From: Succinivibrio dextrinosolvens
GTDB lineage: Bacteria > Pseudomonadota > Gammaproteobacteria > Enterobacterales > Succinivibrionaceae
Direction: 5' to 3'
NCBI RefSeq assembly: GCF_900116345.1
Contig: NZ_FPAH01000007.1
Span: 1 to 64,000, forward strand
DNA length: 64,000 nt
Shown here: positions 41,704 to 50,161 of the stretch, in pieces
Numbering within the stretch: the first letter of the stretch is position 1
How the letters are laid out: the number at the start of each line of letters is the position of its first letter
Made by a program: the position numbers and the translations under genes
The notes under the pieces: generated by a model
What the model was told of the DNA's origin: nothing
The model's input: only the letters and a program-made list of their open reading frames with translations
Database searches by the model: none

Positions 41704-43107
41704 CTATTCTCCGCGTAAATATGCCTTTACCTGCTCTTCAATAGGATCATAGAGATCAGCCTTGATGCCGATGTACTTACATGCCTCGTAGAGAATAGGA
41801 ACAACATTCTTGTAAACACCTACGCAGTGGTGAATATATGGACCGGTAACAACCTTCTCTTCAAGACGTTTGATATTGTCCACCTCAACCCACATATAGG
41901 TTCCAAGAATCTTAGGCCCCTCTACACTCTTGGCATTGCCGAGAAGCAGAGAATACTCTCCGTTGTCACCATCGAATCTTGTAAGTGTCAGCTCTTTACC
42001 GGCTTTTGCCTCAGCAGATAGAGAACCTTCATCATCAAAGGCGATTGGACAGGTTAATTCAGGCTTTTCCTTGGCAATTGAAATTGGCCAAGGACCACAG
42101 TGCTGCAGCAGTTCACCGTTTGGATTATCAGGGTGACGTACTGTCCAGTCAGCAAAGAAGCTTCGTGATTCATTCATAACAGCAGCCTCTGCCATCAGGG
42201 CAGTGATTGCGCCATGAATATCAGTCTCACAGACAACTGGAATGCCTAAATCGTTAAGAATTGAGTTAGCTGCACATGGCATGATGCCAAGTTCTCCCTG
42301 AAGTGCAGTCCAGCACTGGATAGCACCTGCCTGACAGCCGTACTTTTCAATCAGGTTGCGCATTGCTCTGGCAAGAGCTGCCACAGTCTCAACCTTAGGT
42401 TCTGAAATCTTGATAATGGTTTTATCGTGAAGTATCTCAAGCTCTTCCTTAGCTCCGTTACCGTCACGGATTCTGCGTACTTCTGCCAATAGTTCAGGAA
42501 GAGGAATTGGAGATAACTGAATATTGAATTTTTCTAGGAGTTCGCCCTCATTGCACATGGTGGTCCAGAAATCGAATGGACGTGGCCCCATCTGCAGAAT
42601 ACGGATATGTCTGAAGGTCTTTACAACATTACATACAGCCATAAAGTCACGCAGACCGCGCTCAAATACAGGATCAGACAGACGACAGTTGGTCAGATAG
42701 GTAAACTTGACCTGGAATCTGCGCAGTACCTTACCGGTGGCAAACAGACCGCACTGGGTATCACGCAGTCTGCGGCCGTCAGGTAAAGGACGCTCATCCA
42801 GAGGACCCCATAACAGTACAGGAAGATTAAGTTCTTTTGCCAGTCTTGCGCATACGTACTCTGTACCGAAATTGCAGTGGGCAAGAATAATTCCGTCAAC
42901 ACCTTCCTTTCTGAATTTAGCTGCAATCTTTGCAACGTCTTCATCAGCGAATAACAGACCTTCAGGGTTGATATCCTTGATATCCACAAAATCGATACCC
43001 AGCTCCTTCATACGCGCTGCGGTAAGATCTCTGTATTTAAGAGCATCTAGAGCACTGAATACACTTCTTCTGGTTGGTACGAAACCTAATTTAATCTTGG
43101 CTGTCAT
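41704..43107 (-). CDS. L-fucose/arabinose isomerase-superfamily sugar isomerase
   Basis: 467 residues. The N-terminal half has a Rossmann-like isomerase pattern (GFVPTRRSVFSALDALKYR; DGIILAHCNFGTEYVCARLA), and the C-terminal part has EAAVMNESRSFFADWTVRHP and HCGPWP, similar to the FucI/AraA superfamily with its metal-binding Glu/Asp/His. The family isomerises aldoses to ketoses. In this operon it would produce the ketose phosphorylated by the FGGY kinase. I can place it in the superfamily but cannot name the sugar. D-apiose to apulose would fit the transketolase and kinase partners. Ribosome site AAGGATC. Confidence 0.72.
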   Translation of the reverse strand: MTAKIKLGFVPTRRSVFSALDALKYRDLTAARMKELGIDFVDIKDINPEGLLFADEDVAKIAAKFRKEGVDGIILAHCNFGTEYVCARLAKELNLPVLLWGPLDERPLPDGRRLRDTQCGLFATGKVLRRFQVKFTYLTNCRLSDPVFERGLRDFMAVCNVVKTFRHIRILQMGPRPFDFWTTMCNEGELLEKFNIQLSPIPLPELLAEVRRIRDGNGAKEELEILHDKTIIKISEPKVETVAALARAMRNLIEKYGCQAGAIQCWTALQGELGIMPCAANSILNDLGIPVVCETDIHGAITALMAEAAVMNESRSFFADWTVRHPDNPNGELLQHCGPWPISIAKEKPELTCPIAFDDEGSLSAEAKAGKELTLTRFDGDNGEYSLLLGNAKSVEGPKILGTYMWVEVDNIKRLEEKVVTGPYIHHCVGVYKNVVPILYEACKYIGIKADLYDPIEEQVKAYLRGE

Positions 43108-43142
43108 GATTGATCCTTTTGTTTATCGTTTGTCTTAATTTT

Positions 43143-43628
43143 TCATTTTTTTACTGGGTAATATCTCATGCAGACAGACTTTCCGGCCTGAGCCAAGCCC
43201 TGCAGAACAGTCAGTCGCTTGATGTTTTCCATTGAACCTGAGGTAATAATCACTGGAGAGGTAATATCCAGGTTTTTCTCCTTTACAAGCTTCCAGTTCA
43301 CATTACAGATAGGATCACCGGCAGAAACCTTGTCTCCCTTCTGTACATAAGGAGTAAAACCTTCACCCTTCAGTTCAACGGTTCCAATGCCCAGGTGAAT
43401 CAGAACCTCGGTGCCATCAAAACCGGTGATACCGTAGGTATGCTTCTGCTCACCCACAAAGGAGACGATTCCTGAAATTGGTGCTACTGCAAGTCCATCA
43501 TATGGAACGATAGCAACACCGTCTCCTACTACCTTGCCTGCGAAAATCGGACTTTCAACATCAGCGATTGAAATAACGTTTCCGCTTAAGGCGGCGAGGA
43601 TATCCTCGCCCTTTTCTTTAAAAAACAT
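43143..43628 (-). CDS. Stand-alone PTS EIIA component, glucose type (Crr-like)
   Basis: 161 residues, close to E. coli EIIA-Glc (169). GDGVAIVPYDG, then His63 in QKHTYGI and His78 in LIHLGIGTVELKGEGF correspond to His75 and the phosphorylated His90 of E. coli EIIA-Glc; PVIITSG closes the fold. Both active-site histidines are intact. It is inside an ABC sugar operon between the permease and isomerase genes, with no EIIB or EIIC nearby. EIIA-Glc is known to inhibit non-PTS sugar importers and glycerol kinase, so this paralogue may gate the same operon's importer or FGGY kinase. That regulatory role is inference. Confidence 0.9.
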   Translation of the reverse strand: MFFKEKGEDILAALSGNVISIADVESPIFAGKVVGDGVAIVPYDGLAVAPISGIVSFVGEQKHTYGITGFDGTEVLIHLGIGTVELKGEGFTPYVQKGDKVSAGDPICNVNWKLVKEKNLDITSPVIITSGSMENIKRLTVLQGLAQAGKSVCMRYYPVKK

Positions 43629-43644
43629 ATCCTGCCACCTTTAA

Positions 43645-44667
43645 CTACTTGTTCTCGTTTCTAGCCTGAAGTGCCATGCGAGCCTGTAGAGAACGCTGGT
43701 ACTGGTCAATAATAACTGCAAGTACAATTACCAGACCCTTGATGATCATCTGCCAGAACTCAGAAACACCGCACATAACCATACCGTCTGAGATAACACC
43801 GATGATGAAGGCACCGATTACAGTACCAACGATGGTTCCAACACCACCCATCAGAGAAGTACCGCCTAAAACTGCTGCGGCGATGGCGTTCATTTCCCAG
43901 GTGTTACCGGTCATTGGGTGAGAAGCAACCAGCTGAGAGGTAGCGATGATACCTACAATAGCGGCACATGCGCCTGAGAACATGTAAACTAGAATCTTAT
44001 CGTTATCTACGTGAACACCTGAAAGCTTAGCAGCACGCTCGTTACCGCCGATTGCCAGAATGTGCCAGCCGAAAGGAGTCTTGCGCAGAATAACTGCAGC
44101 GATGATTGCAATCAGAATCAGAATCATTACAGCTACTGGGAAACCAGCAATATCACGGCCGAAGATTTCAAAACCGGTATTGCCTAAAGCTTCCTTACCA
44201 ACAAGGTTAGGGAAGGTAGCACCGTTAGAGGTCAGGTTTGCTGCACCACGTGCAATGTACATCATACCCAGGGTAGCAATGAAAGGAGCTACTGCGAACT
44301 TGGTGATGATAATACCGTTGATTAAACCTACAATCACACCGATAAATACAGCAATAAGCACGATTACTGGAATTGAGAAGTAGAAGGTATAACCAAACAT
44401 GGTGAAACCGTGATTAATCAAAAGACCTGCAATCATACCGGATAAACCAACTACAGAACCGACGGAAAGGTCGATACCGCCTGTAACCAGCACGTAGGTC
44501 ATACCAATACCTAAAATACCGTACAGAGCAACGTGCTTTGCAATCAGAAGAAGTGACTGTGAAGTAAAGAAGGATTCACTTGCACAGGAAAAGAATATGA
44601 CTAACAGGGTCAGCACAATCAGGGTACGGCCCTTAAGTATGGTCATAATTACATCATTTTTATTCAT
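43645..44667 (-). CDS. Sugar ABC transporter permease (RbsC family)
   Basis: 340 residues with about ten hydrophobic spans typical of RbsC-type permeases. GIGMTYVLVTGGIDLSVGS (about 57-75) and the docking region ERAAKLSGVHVDNDKILVY are conserved. It forms the inner-membrane channel of the importer with the RbsA-type ATPase and the RbsB-type binding protein of the same operon. GGAG ribosome site. The sugar is not told by the permease sequence. Confidence 0.94.
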   Translation of the reverse strand: MNKNDVIMTILKGRTLIVLTLLVIFFSCASESFFTSQSLLLIAKHVALYGILGIGMTYVLVTGGIDLSVGSVVGLSGMIAGLLINHGFTMFGYTFYFSIPVIVLIAVFIGVIVGLINGIIITKFAVAPFIATLGMMYIARGAANLTSNGATFPNLVGKEALGNTGFEIFGRDIAGFPVAVMILILIAIIAAVILRKTPFGWHILAIGGNERAAKLSGVHVDNDKILVYMFSGACAAIVGIIATSQLVASHPMTGNTWEMNAIAAAVLGGTSLMGGVGTIVGTVIGAFIIGVISDGMVMCGVSEFWQMIIKGLVIVLAVIIDQYQRSLQARMALQARNENK

Positions 44668-44687
44668 TTTTTATTCTCCGAATTCCT

Positions 44688-46223
44688 TTACTGAGCTTTG
44701 TGGCCCATATATGAAGCTTTTACAAGATTGTCCTGAGTAATGTCGCTGCCGGTAAGTTCTGCAGTCTTAATGCCGTTTGACAGAACAATAATGCGGTCGG
44801 CGATAGCGATAATTTCCTCAAGTTCTGAAGATACAACCAGCAGTGAAACACCTTTCTTTGCATACTGATAAATCAGGTTGAAGATTTCGGTCTTCGCACC
44901 GATATCAATACCGCGAGAAGGTTCATCGAGCAGCATGATCTTTGGTTTGGTCAGAGCACCCTTGGCGAATACCACCTTCTGCTGGTTACCACCTGATAAG
45001 GAAAGAATTGGAAGTTCCTTGTCTGCAACCTTGATGTGGACATCTTTAATCATGTCCTCAGTTGCGGCACTTTCTCTGCGCTTATCAATCAGACCCAGTG
45101 AATTGGTGTATTCTGCGACATTGGACAGAGCAATATTCTTATCAATGCTCATGGTCTGAACCAGTCCGTCACGCTGACGATCTTCTGGAAGCCAGGCAAA
45201 TCCTTTCTTAATCTGCTCTGGAACAGAACCAATCTCGATCTTTTCTCCGTTCAGATAAACTTCACCGGTATGTGTTGGACGCATACCCATAATGCATTCG
45301 AAGATTTCAGTTCTACCTGCACCTAACAGGCCGTAAATTCCTAATACCTCACCCTCATGCAGATCGAAGGAAACCTTGTTTAACAGATAACCGCCGCCGT
45401 TCTTTGGCAGGGTCAGATCCTTGACCTGTAAAACCTTGCTGGTCTTTGACCAGTCAACAGCAACATCACGCTTTGGATAGCTCTTGCCTTCACCGACCAT
45501 CTGCTTAACAATCCAAGGAACATCAATGTCCTTAACTGCAGCATCAGCAACCAGCTTGCCATCACGGAAGATGGTTACATAGTCACCGATTCTCATCAGC
45601 TCTTCCAGACGGTGAGAAATATAAACAATTGAGATACCGGTTGCGGTCAGTTCTCTCATGATGTTGAACAGAACGTCAACTTCCTGCTCTGACAGAGATG
45701 AGGTAGGCTCATCCATAATCAGAATCTTAAGATTTGGAATCAGAAGATTTCTTGCAATTTCAATCATCTGCTGCTGACCTACTCTCAAATCTCCTACCAT
45801 GGTGTCAGGATCGATAGGGTAGTTCAGTCTTGCCAGAACCTGCTTTGCAAGCTTTCTGTGTTCAGCATCATCCAGAATACCGTTCTTGGTACGCTCTGAT
45901 GACATGAAAAGGTTCTGGAACACGGTCATGTTAGGGAACAGACACAGCTCCTGGTGAATAATGGCAATACCATGTTCACGGGCATCAACAGTTGAATTGA
46001 ATTCAACTTCCTTGCCCTGCAGATAAAGCTTACCTGATGACTGTTTCTCAATACCTGCGATAATACGCATCAGAGTTGATTTACCGGCACCGTTCTCTCC
46101 AATCAGAACGTTTACCTTACCACGCTTGATATCAAAGGAAACCTGATCCAGTGCTTTGGTACCTGGATAGATTTTGTCTATCTTTTCAGCGTGTAAATAG
46201 ATCTCTTCGTTTTCGTTGCTCAT
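44688..46223 (-). CDS. Sugar ABC transporter ATP-binding protein (RbsA family, two ATPase domains)
   Basis: 511 residues with two ABC domains. The first has Walker A GENGAGKSTLMR (about 37-48) and Walker B ILIMDEPTSSLS; the second has the usual degenerate P-loop GLLGAGRTEIFE with LSGGNQQKVVFAKG and LLDEPSRGID. This double architecture is the hallmark of RbsA/MglA/AraG. It energises import by the neighbouring permease. GGAGCGCGG precedes the ATG. The gap to DUF2291 is only 11 bases, showing operon membership. Confidence 0.95.
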   Translation of the reverse strand: MSNENEEIYLHAEKIDKIYPGTKALDQVSFDIKRGKVNVLIGENGAGKSTLMRIIAGIEKQSSGKLYLQGKEVEFNSTVDAREHGIAIIHQELCLFPNMTVFQNLFMSSERTKNGILDDAEHRKLAKQVLARLNYPIDPDTMVGDLRVGQQQMIEIARNLLIPNLKILIMDEPTSSLSEQEVDVLFNIMRELTATGISIVYISHRLEELMRIGDYVTIFRDGKLVADAAVKDIDVPWIVKQMVGEGKSYPKRDVAVDWSKTSKVLQVKDLTLPKNGGGYLLNKVSFDLHEGEVLGIYGLLGAGRTEIFECIMGMRPTHTGEVYLNGEKIEIGSVPEQIKKGFAWLPEDRQRDGLVQTMSIDKNIALSNVAEYTNSLGLIDKRRESAATEDMIKDVHIKVADKELPILSLSGGNQQKVVFAKGALTKPKIMLLDEPSRGIDIGAKTEIFNLIYQYAKKGVSLLVVSSELEEIIAIADRIIVLSNGIKTAELTGSDITQDNLVKASYMGHKAQ

Positions 46224-46234
46224 TTACCGCGCTC

Positions 46235-46876
46235 CTACTTTACAGTCAGCTCAACAGGGGTAATCTGCAGAGGACCTGGTTTTACTGTAAAGCATCCTAG
46301 GAAATCAAATTCTTTGCCGTTAAGCTCATCCATATTGATTTTTGAAAGAACATCTCTGGTGATAAGTTCGTGGAATGCTACTGAAACCTGTGCCCACTCG
46401 ATCTGATTGGTATAATCATCGTAGCTGATAAGACTGATTGAATCTCTTACAGCTGAACCTTTGAATACTGGACCTACCTGAATTCTTGTCTTAACATCCT
46501 CAGATGGATTGCCGGTTAAATCAAATGAGAAATAACCTGAACGAAGCTTGTTCTTAACTTCGGTTACCTTGCCAGAACCTTTTACGATAAAGGAAAGCTC
46601 TCCCTTATCACCCATTGAGTAATATCCGTATTTGGAGGCAACTGAGTTAAAGTCACCATCTGCTTCCTTGATTAAGGTTGTTAAATCAACAGCATTCTTT
46701 TCAAAGTAATCCTTTGCTTTTTCAGCCCAGAAATTCTTTGCTACTGTTGTTGGATCAAATGCTGCCTCACCGGTTAAAGTTGCTTCCTGTCCCTCTTTGA
46801 CAACAGTGGCAGAAAGGCCAGCATAAGCCAGAAATGCAACTGCGAGACCTGCAATAATTACGCGAGCTTTTGACAT
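46235..46876 (-). CDS. DUF2291 periplasmic protein linked to sugar ABC transport
   Basis: 213 residues. The N-terminus (MSKARVIIAGLAVAFLAYAG) is a signal sequence or membrane anchor without a lipobox Cys, and the rest is periplasmic. Segments such as FDPTTVAKNFWAEKAKDYFEK and GPVFKGSAVRDSISLISYDDYTNQIEWAQV match DUF2291 proteins, which occur next to RbsABC-like importers. Their function is unknown to me; a role as accessory to the importer is inferred from the constant neighbourhood. GGAG ribosome site. It lies between the binding protein and ATPase genes. Confidence 0.78.
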   Translation of the reverse strand: MSKARVIIAGLAVAFLAYAGLSATVVKEGQEATLTGEAAFDPTTVAKNFWAEKAKDYFEKNAVDLTTLIKEADGDFNSVASKYGYYSMGDKGELSFIVKGSGKVTEVKNKLRSGYFSFDLTGNPSEDVKTRIQVGPVFKGSAVRDSISLISYDDYTNQIEWAQVSVAFHELITRDVLSKINMDELNGKEFDFLGCFTVKPGPLQITPVELTVK

Positions 46877-46954
46877 GATGTTCTCCTGTTTGAGGCGAAA
46901 AAACCCCTATGAGTGCAAAAAGCACCCTGCTCTAAACTTGTTATTCTTATTAAA

Positions 46955-46976
46955 TGCGCCACAGAAATGTGGCGCA
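46955..46976 (-). terminator. Hairpin after the binding-protein gene (partial terminator or RNA stabiliser)
   Basis: A perfect 8-bp TGCGCCAC/GTGGCGCA stem with a six-base loop, 11 bases downstream of the binding-protein stop, without a long T-run. Such hairpins commonly protect the mRNA 3' end and let only part of the transcripts continue, giving an excess of binding protein. Confidence 0.6.
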
Positions 46977-46986
46977 GTCTTGAGGT

Positions 46987-47952
46987 TTACTTAGCTAAGG
47001 TAAAGTCGTTTAACTTCTTAGCATTGTCTTTGGTGATAATGATGCAGTCGATTAACTGCTTCTCTGGCTGGCCGGTAGTACCGGTCTTTAGATACTGGTC
47101 TGCCTGCTTAACAGCCATCTCAGCAATTAGAGCAGCAGGCTGCATTGCGGTAGCAGTCATGTTGCCAGCTAGGATTTCGTCACGAGCATCGTTAGAGCCG
47201 TCAACACCGATGATCTTCAGGGTCTTGCCTGCAGCCTTGATAGCAGCAGCTGCACCAACAGCCATGTTGTCGTTACCAGAAATAACACCCTTTAGATTTG
47301 GATTGGTCTGAAGAATGGTCTCCATCTTTGAGTAAGCCAGGTTCTGATCCCAGTTTGCAGTCTGAACAGCAACCATCTTCATGTCTGGATACTGGTCAAT
47401 AACCTCGTGGAATGCAGTTGAACGGGTCTTTGCATTGGTATCTGAGTCAATACCGAATAGCTCAGCATACTCGCCTTCTTCTTCCATTGCCTCTACGAAT
47501 ACTTCAGCAGCACCCTTAGCACCCTGATAGTTGTTTGCAACGATCTGGGTGATAGCAATACCCTGCTCGTTGATTTCACGGTCAAACAGGAAGGTTGGAA
47601 TATTGTTGTCGTAGGCACGCTTTACAGCAGCTACAGTTGCATCAGCACCAGCGTTATCACAGATGATAGCTGCAGCCTTATCAGAAATTGCAGTCTCAAA
47701 TAGCTCTGACTGTTTTACAGGGCTGTCATCGTGTGAAACCATCTTTACGGTGTAACCTAATTCTTTTGCAGTCTTAGCAGCTACTTCTGCCTCAGTCTTG
47801 AAGAATGGGTTTGAGTGAGATGGGGTGATAATGTACATGATGTTTGAACCGCCACCGGTTAAGCGCTTTGCTTCTGCAGCCTGAACTGATGCTGCCATTG
47901 ATGAAGCAGCTAACATCATTGCAACTGATGCACAGATTTTTGTTAATTTCAT
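46987..47952 (-). CDS. Sugar ABC transporter substrate-binding protein (RbsB family)
   Basis: 321 residues with a signal peptide (1-25, ending SVQA). The periplasmic binding-protein fold type I is clear: IMYIITPSHSNPFFKTEAEVA, FDREINEQGIAITQIVANNY and GVISGNDNMAVGAAAAI. It captures an extracellular pentose or related sugar for the permease/ATPase that follow. AGGAG ribosome site. It is the first gene of the operon and is separated from the next one by a strong hairpin (46955-46976), typical for excess synthesis of binding protein. The exact ligand is open; D-ribose and D-apiose are candidates. Confidence 0.93.
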   Translation of the reverse strand: MKLTKICASVAMMLAASSMAASVQAAEAKRLTGGGSNIMYIITPSHSNPFFKTEAEVAAKTAKELGYTVKMVSHDDSPVKQSELFETAISDKAAAIICDNAGADATVAAVKRAYDNNIPTFLFDREINEQGIAITQIVANNYQGAKGAAEVFVEAMEEEGEYAELFGIDSDTNAKTRSTAFHEVIDQYPDMKMVAVQTANWDQNLAYSKMETILQTNPNLKGVISGNDNMAVGAAAAIKAAGKTLKIIGVDGSNDARDEILAGNMTATAMQPAALIAEMAVKQADQYLKTGTTGQPEKQLIDCIIITKDNAKKLNDFTLAK

Positions 47953-48202
47953 TTAATGACTCCTACTATGTATGTTCTTTGATTAGCTGTTGCATTTGTT
48001 AGATATAGCAACAGAAGTTTCTTATTACCCCTAAATTATATGTAAATGACTCTACAAGACTTATCACGAAAATATCTTTTTTGTCATAATCCTATTTTGA
48101 TTCGATCCAAAATTGAGCATAGGATCAAAAAATGCTCGTTTTCAATCTAAAATTGTGACAAAAATGGCAAATTATGAATAGTGTGATTGTATTCACTCAT
48201 TT
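47953..48202 (-). promoter_or_regulatory. Promoter/operator region of the sugar operon
   Basis: Two overlapping inverted repeats are visible: GATCC (48104-48108) with GGATC (48122-48126) and GAGCAT (48115-48120) with ATGCTC (48132-48137). The similar pieces ATCCAAAATTGAG (48105-48117) and ATCTAAAATTGTG run in the same direction about 40 bases apart. These are candidate sites for the AraC-type regulator encoded upstream. A TATAAT box (minus strand, about 48035-48042) could be the -10. No perfect CRP site was found. Confidence 0.4.
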
Positions 48203-48889
48203 TTATTTCAAAGGGAGTTCTGCAATCACTGTTTTCTTAGCATCACACCAGCTGTGAAAGCAGATTTCAAGAGATCTGACAGTCATTGAGCCAAAGGAGA
48301 CAGGCTCAGAGATTAAAGAGAGAAATTTCCCGGGATCTGAATATTTTGAGCACAGGCGAGCAATTGTTACATGAGAGGAGAAGGTTTCATATCTTTCATC
48401 AAGGACAAGAGAACTGTGTTTAAATTCTACTCGAAGACTCCTGCGCAGCTGCTCTAGCGCCTCATCATAATAGCCACAGATCATCACCGCATTATCACTG
48501 GCAGAGACACCTTCAAAGCTGATTTCAAAGGGTCTGATTTTTTCAGCACAGGTTCTGACTGCAGCAACATACTCGTCAATGTTCTGGGGAATTACTCTGC
48601 CTCTCTGCCCTTTCAGAACATCCAGCGCTGTAATATGGAAATCCTCCTGTGGATAGAAATACATCTGAGGCTCTATTTCCTTAAGTCTATCCTCAAAGGC
48701 GGCTATTCTTTCACTTACGTCTCTAGAGATTCTTATAAGAACAACCAGCGACATAATCTTGTCTTCAACGTAGTCAGTATAGTCAATTCGACCGTTTCCA
48801 CCTTCAAGAATACAGGTCCGATTCTTCTCCAGAATCGAAGCATAGTGCTGTGACAGAAAACTGTGAGTGTATTTAAAGGACTGCTGCAT
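48203..48889 (-). CDS. 2H phosphoesterase superfamily protein (2'-5' RNA ligase/cyclic phosphodiesterase-like)
   Basis: 228 residues. The two hallmark HxT motifs are DFHITALDVL (about residues 82-91) and SSHVTIARLC (about 169-178), flanking the symmetric LigT-like fold. Known members hydrolyse 2',3'-cyclic phosphates or ADP-ribose 1'',2''-cyclic phosphate, or act on 2'-5' RNA bonds. It follows the AraC-type regulator by 20 bases on the same strand and ends before the sugar-operon promoter. Why it sits in a sugar region is not clear; substrate is unknown. Confidence 0.72.
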   Translation of the reverse strand: MQQSFKYTHSFLSQHYASILEKNRTCILEGGNGRIDYTDYVEDKIMSLVVLIRISRDVSERIAAFEDRLKEIEPQMYFYPQEDFHITALDVLKGQRGRVIPQNIDEYVAAVRTCAEKIRPFEISFEGVSASDNAVMICGYYDEALEQLRRSLRVEFKHSSLVLDERYETFSSHVTIARLCSKYSDPGKFLSLISEPVSFGSMTVRSLEICFHSWCDAKKTVIAELPLK

Positions 48890-48909
48890 AAGACTATTCT
48901 CCTTTATCT

Positions 48910-50148
48910 CTATATCAGAGAATCTCTTATGGCTTTTGAATTCTTGTAGGCTGCAGGCGTCATTCCAGTTTCCTTCAGGAAAACTCTTCCGAAGTGACTT
49001 TGCGAATTAAATGACAGAAGCATTGCGATTTCACCTAGTGATCTGTCTGTGGTACGCAGCAGCATCTGTGCTATTTCAATCTTTCTGCGGCGGATATAAT
49101 CTCCGATGCTCATGTTCTTTTCCTGACGGAATAGCTTTGAGAGATAGCTAGAACTGATCTTGAGCTTATTACACATCGTCTGCAGATCAAACTTCTCATT
49201 TATATGGTGATCGATATACTGACAGGCTCTGTCCACCGACAGAGATGTGGTTTTGGCTTTTCTCTCCGACAGATACTTTGCTACCTTCTGGGTACATCTT
49301 AAGGCGCAGGCTTGGGCCAGAGCATTGGCATCCGACTCATACTTGCAGTCCTCCACCTCCATGATGAAACCATCAGAGATGGTATACATCTCCTCTACAG
49401 AAAGTCCGGCATCAATAGCCGCTCTGGTAGCAATGGTGATATCAACTATAGCAAGGTTCTTTGCTGAGCGCAGGGTATTTCTGGATAAGGTTCCTCGCAT
49501 ACTGGAATATATAGAATTAAGAGCCTGTTTTAAGCCCTCAACATTTCCGGTGGTAATTGCAGTCTTGATTGATTCTTCAAACTGCCCCGGATTATGGGTT
49601 CTGGAGTTCAGACTCTGTTCTGAGAAAATCCTAGCAAACTGCTTGTTGGTATTCTCGATAATATCTTCACTTAAAGCGGTATCCTTAATGAAATCGCTAA
49701 GATAGATAAACTCTCCGGTAATGGAGCTGTGAATTAAAAGCAGGATTGAGGCAAGCTTCTGAACGGTGCAGTAAAAAGGAACCACATTGATGGCGTTGTG
49801 TTTTAAGGCATAAAGCTTACAGAAATTCTGATCAATCTCCGCAATGGAAATCGGTCCTATAACCAGAATGAGATCATCTGTACAGGCTACACCACCGTAA
49901 ATCACGGGCTTTTCATCAGAAATAATCGTCAGTCGGCTCTGTCTTATTCTCTGGACGACTCTGGTTCGAAAATCAAAATCGGTCTTAAAGACATTCCAGT
50001 CATCATGCTCATTATTATCGAATTTCTCGTAATAATGACAGTCGCTTTTAAAGATATGGGTAGGAACAGGAAGCAGCTGTTTTAGAAGGCTCAGACCATA
50101 AGAAAGAGGCAGTATATTTGCCCCTTTCCCGTTTTTTTGAATATCCAT
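48910..50148 (-). CDS. AraC-family transcriptional regulator
   Basis: 412 residues from the ATG at 50148; a TTG at 50184 would add 12 residues and overlap rbsD. The C-terminal AraC DNA-binding domain (last 100 residues) has the two helix-turn-helix units: FDLQTMCNKLKISSSYLSKLF and SLGEIAMLLSFNSQSHFGRV. The large N-terminal part has no recognised sugar-binding cupin; it resembles the long sensor-like N-termini of YesN-type regulators. It lies in an operon with rbsK and rbsD and next to the sugar operon, so it likely regulates both. Inducer unknown. The ribosome site is poor, suggesting coupling to rbsD. Confidence 0.85.
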   Translation of the reverse strand: MDIQKNGKGANILPLSYGLSLLKQLLPVPTHIFKSDCHYYEKFDNNEHDDWNVFKTDFDFRTRVVQRIRQSRLTIISDEKPVIYGGVACTDDLILVIGPISIAEIDQNFCKLYALKHNAINVVPFYCTVQKLASILLLIHSSITGEFIYLSDFIKDTALSEDIIENTNKQFARIFSEQSLNSRTHNPGQFEESIKTAITTGNVEGLKQALNSIYSSMRGTLSRNTLRSAKNLAIVDITIATRAAIDAGLSVEEMYTISDGFIMEVEDCKYESDANALAQACALRCTQKVAKYLSERKAKTTSLSVDRACQYIDHHINEKFDLQTMCNKLKISSSYLSKLFRQEKNMSIGDYIRRRKIEIAQMLLRTTDRSLGEIAMLLSFNSQSHFGRVFLKETGMTPAAYKNSKAIRDSLI

Positions 50149-50161
50149 TGCTAAGGAAGAC

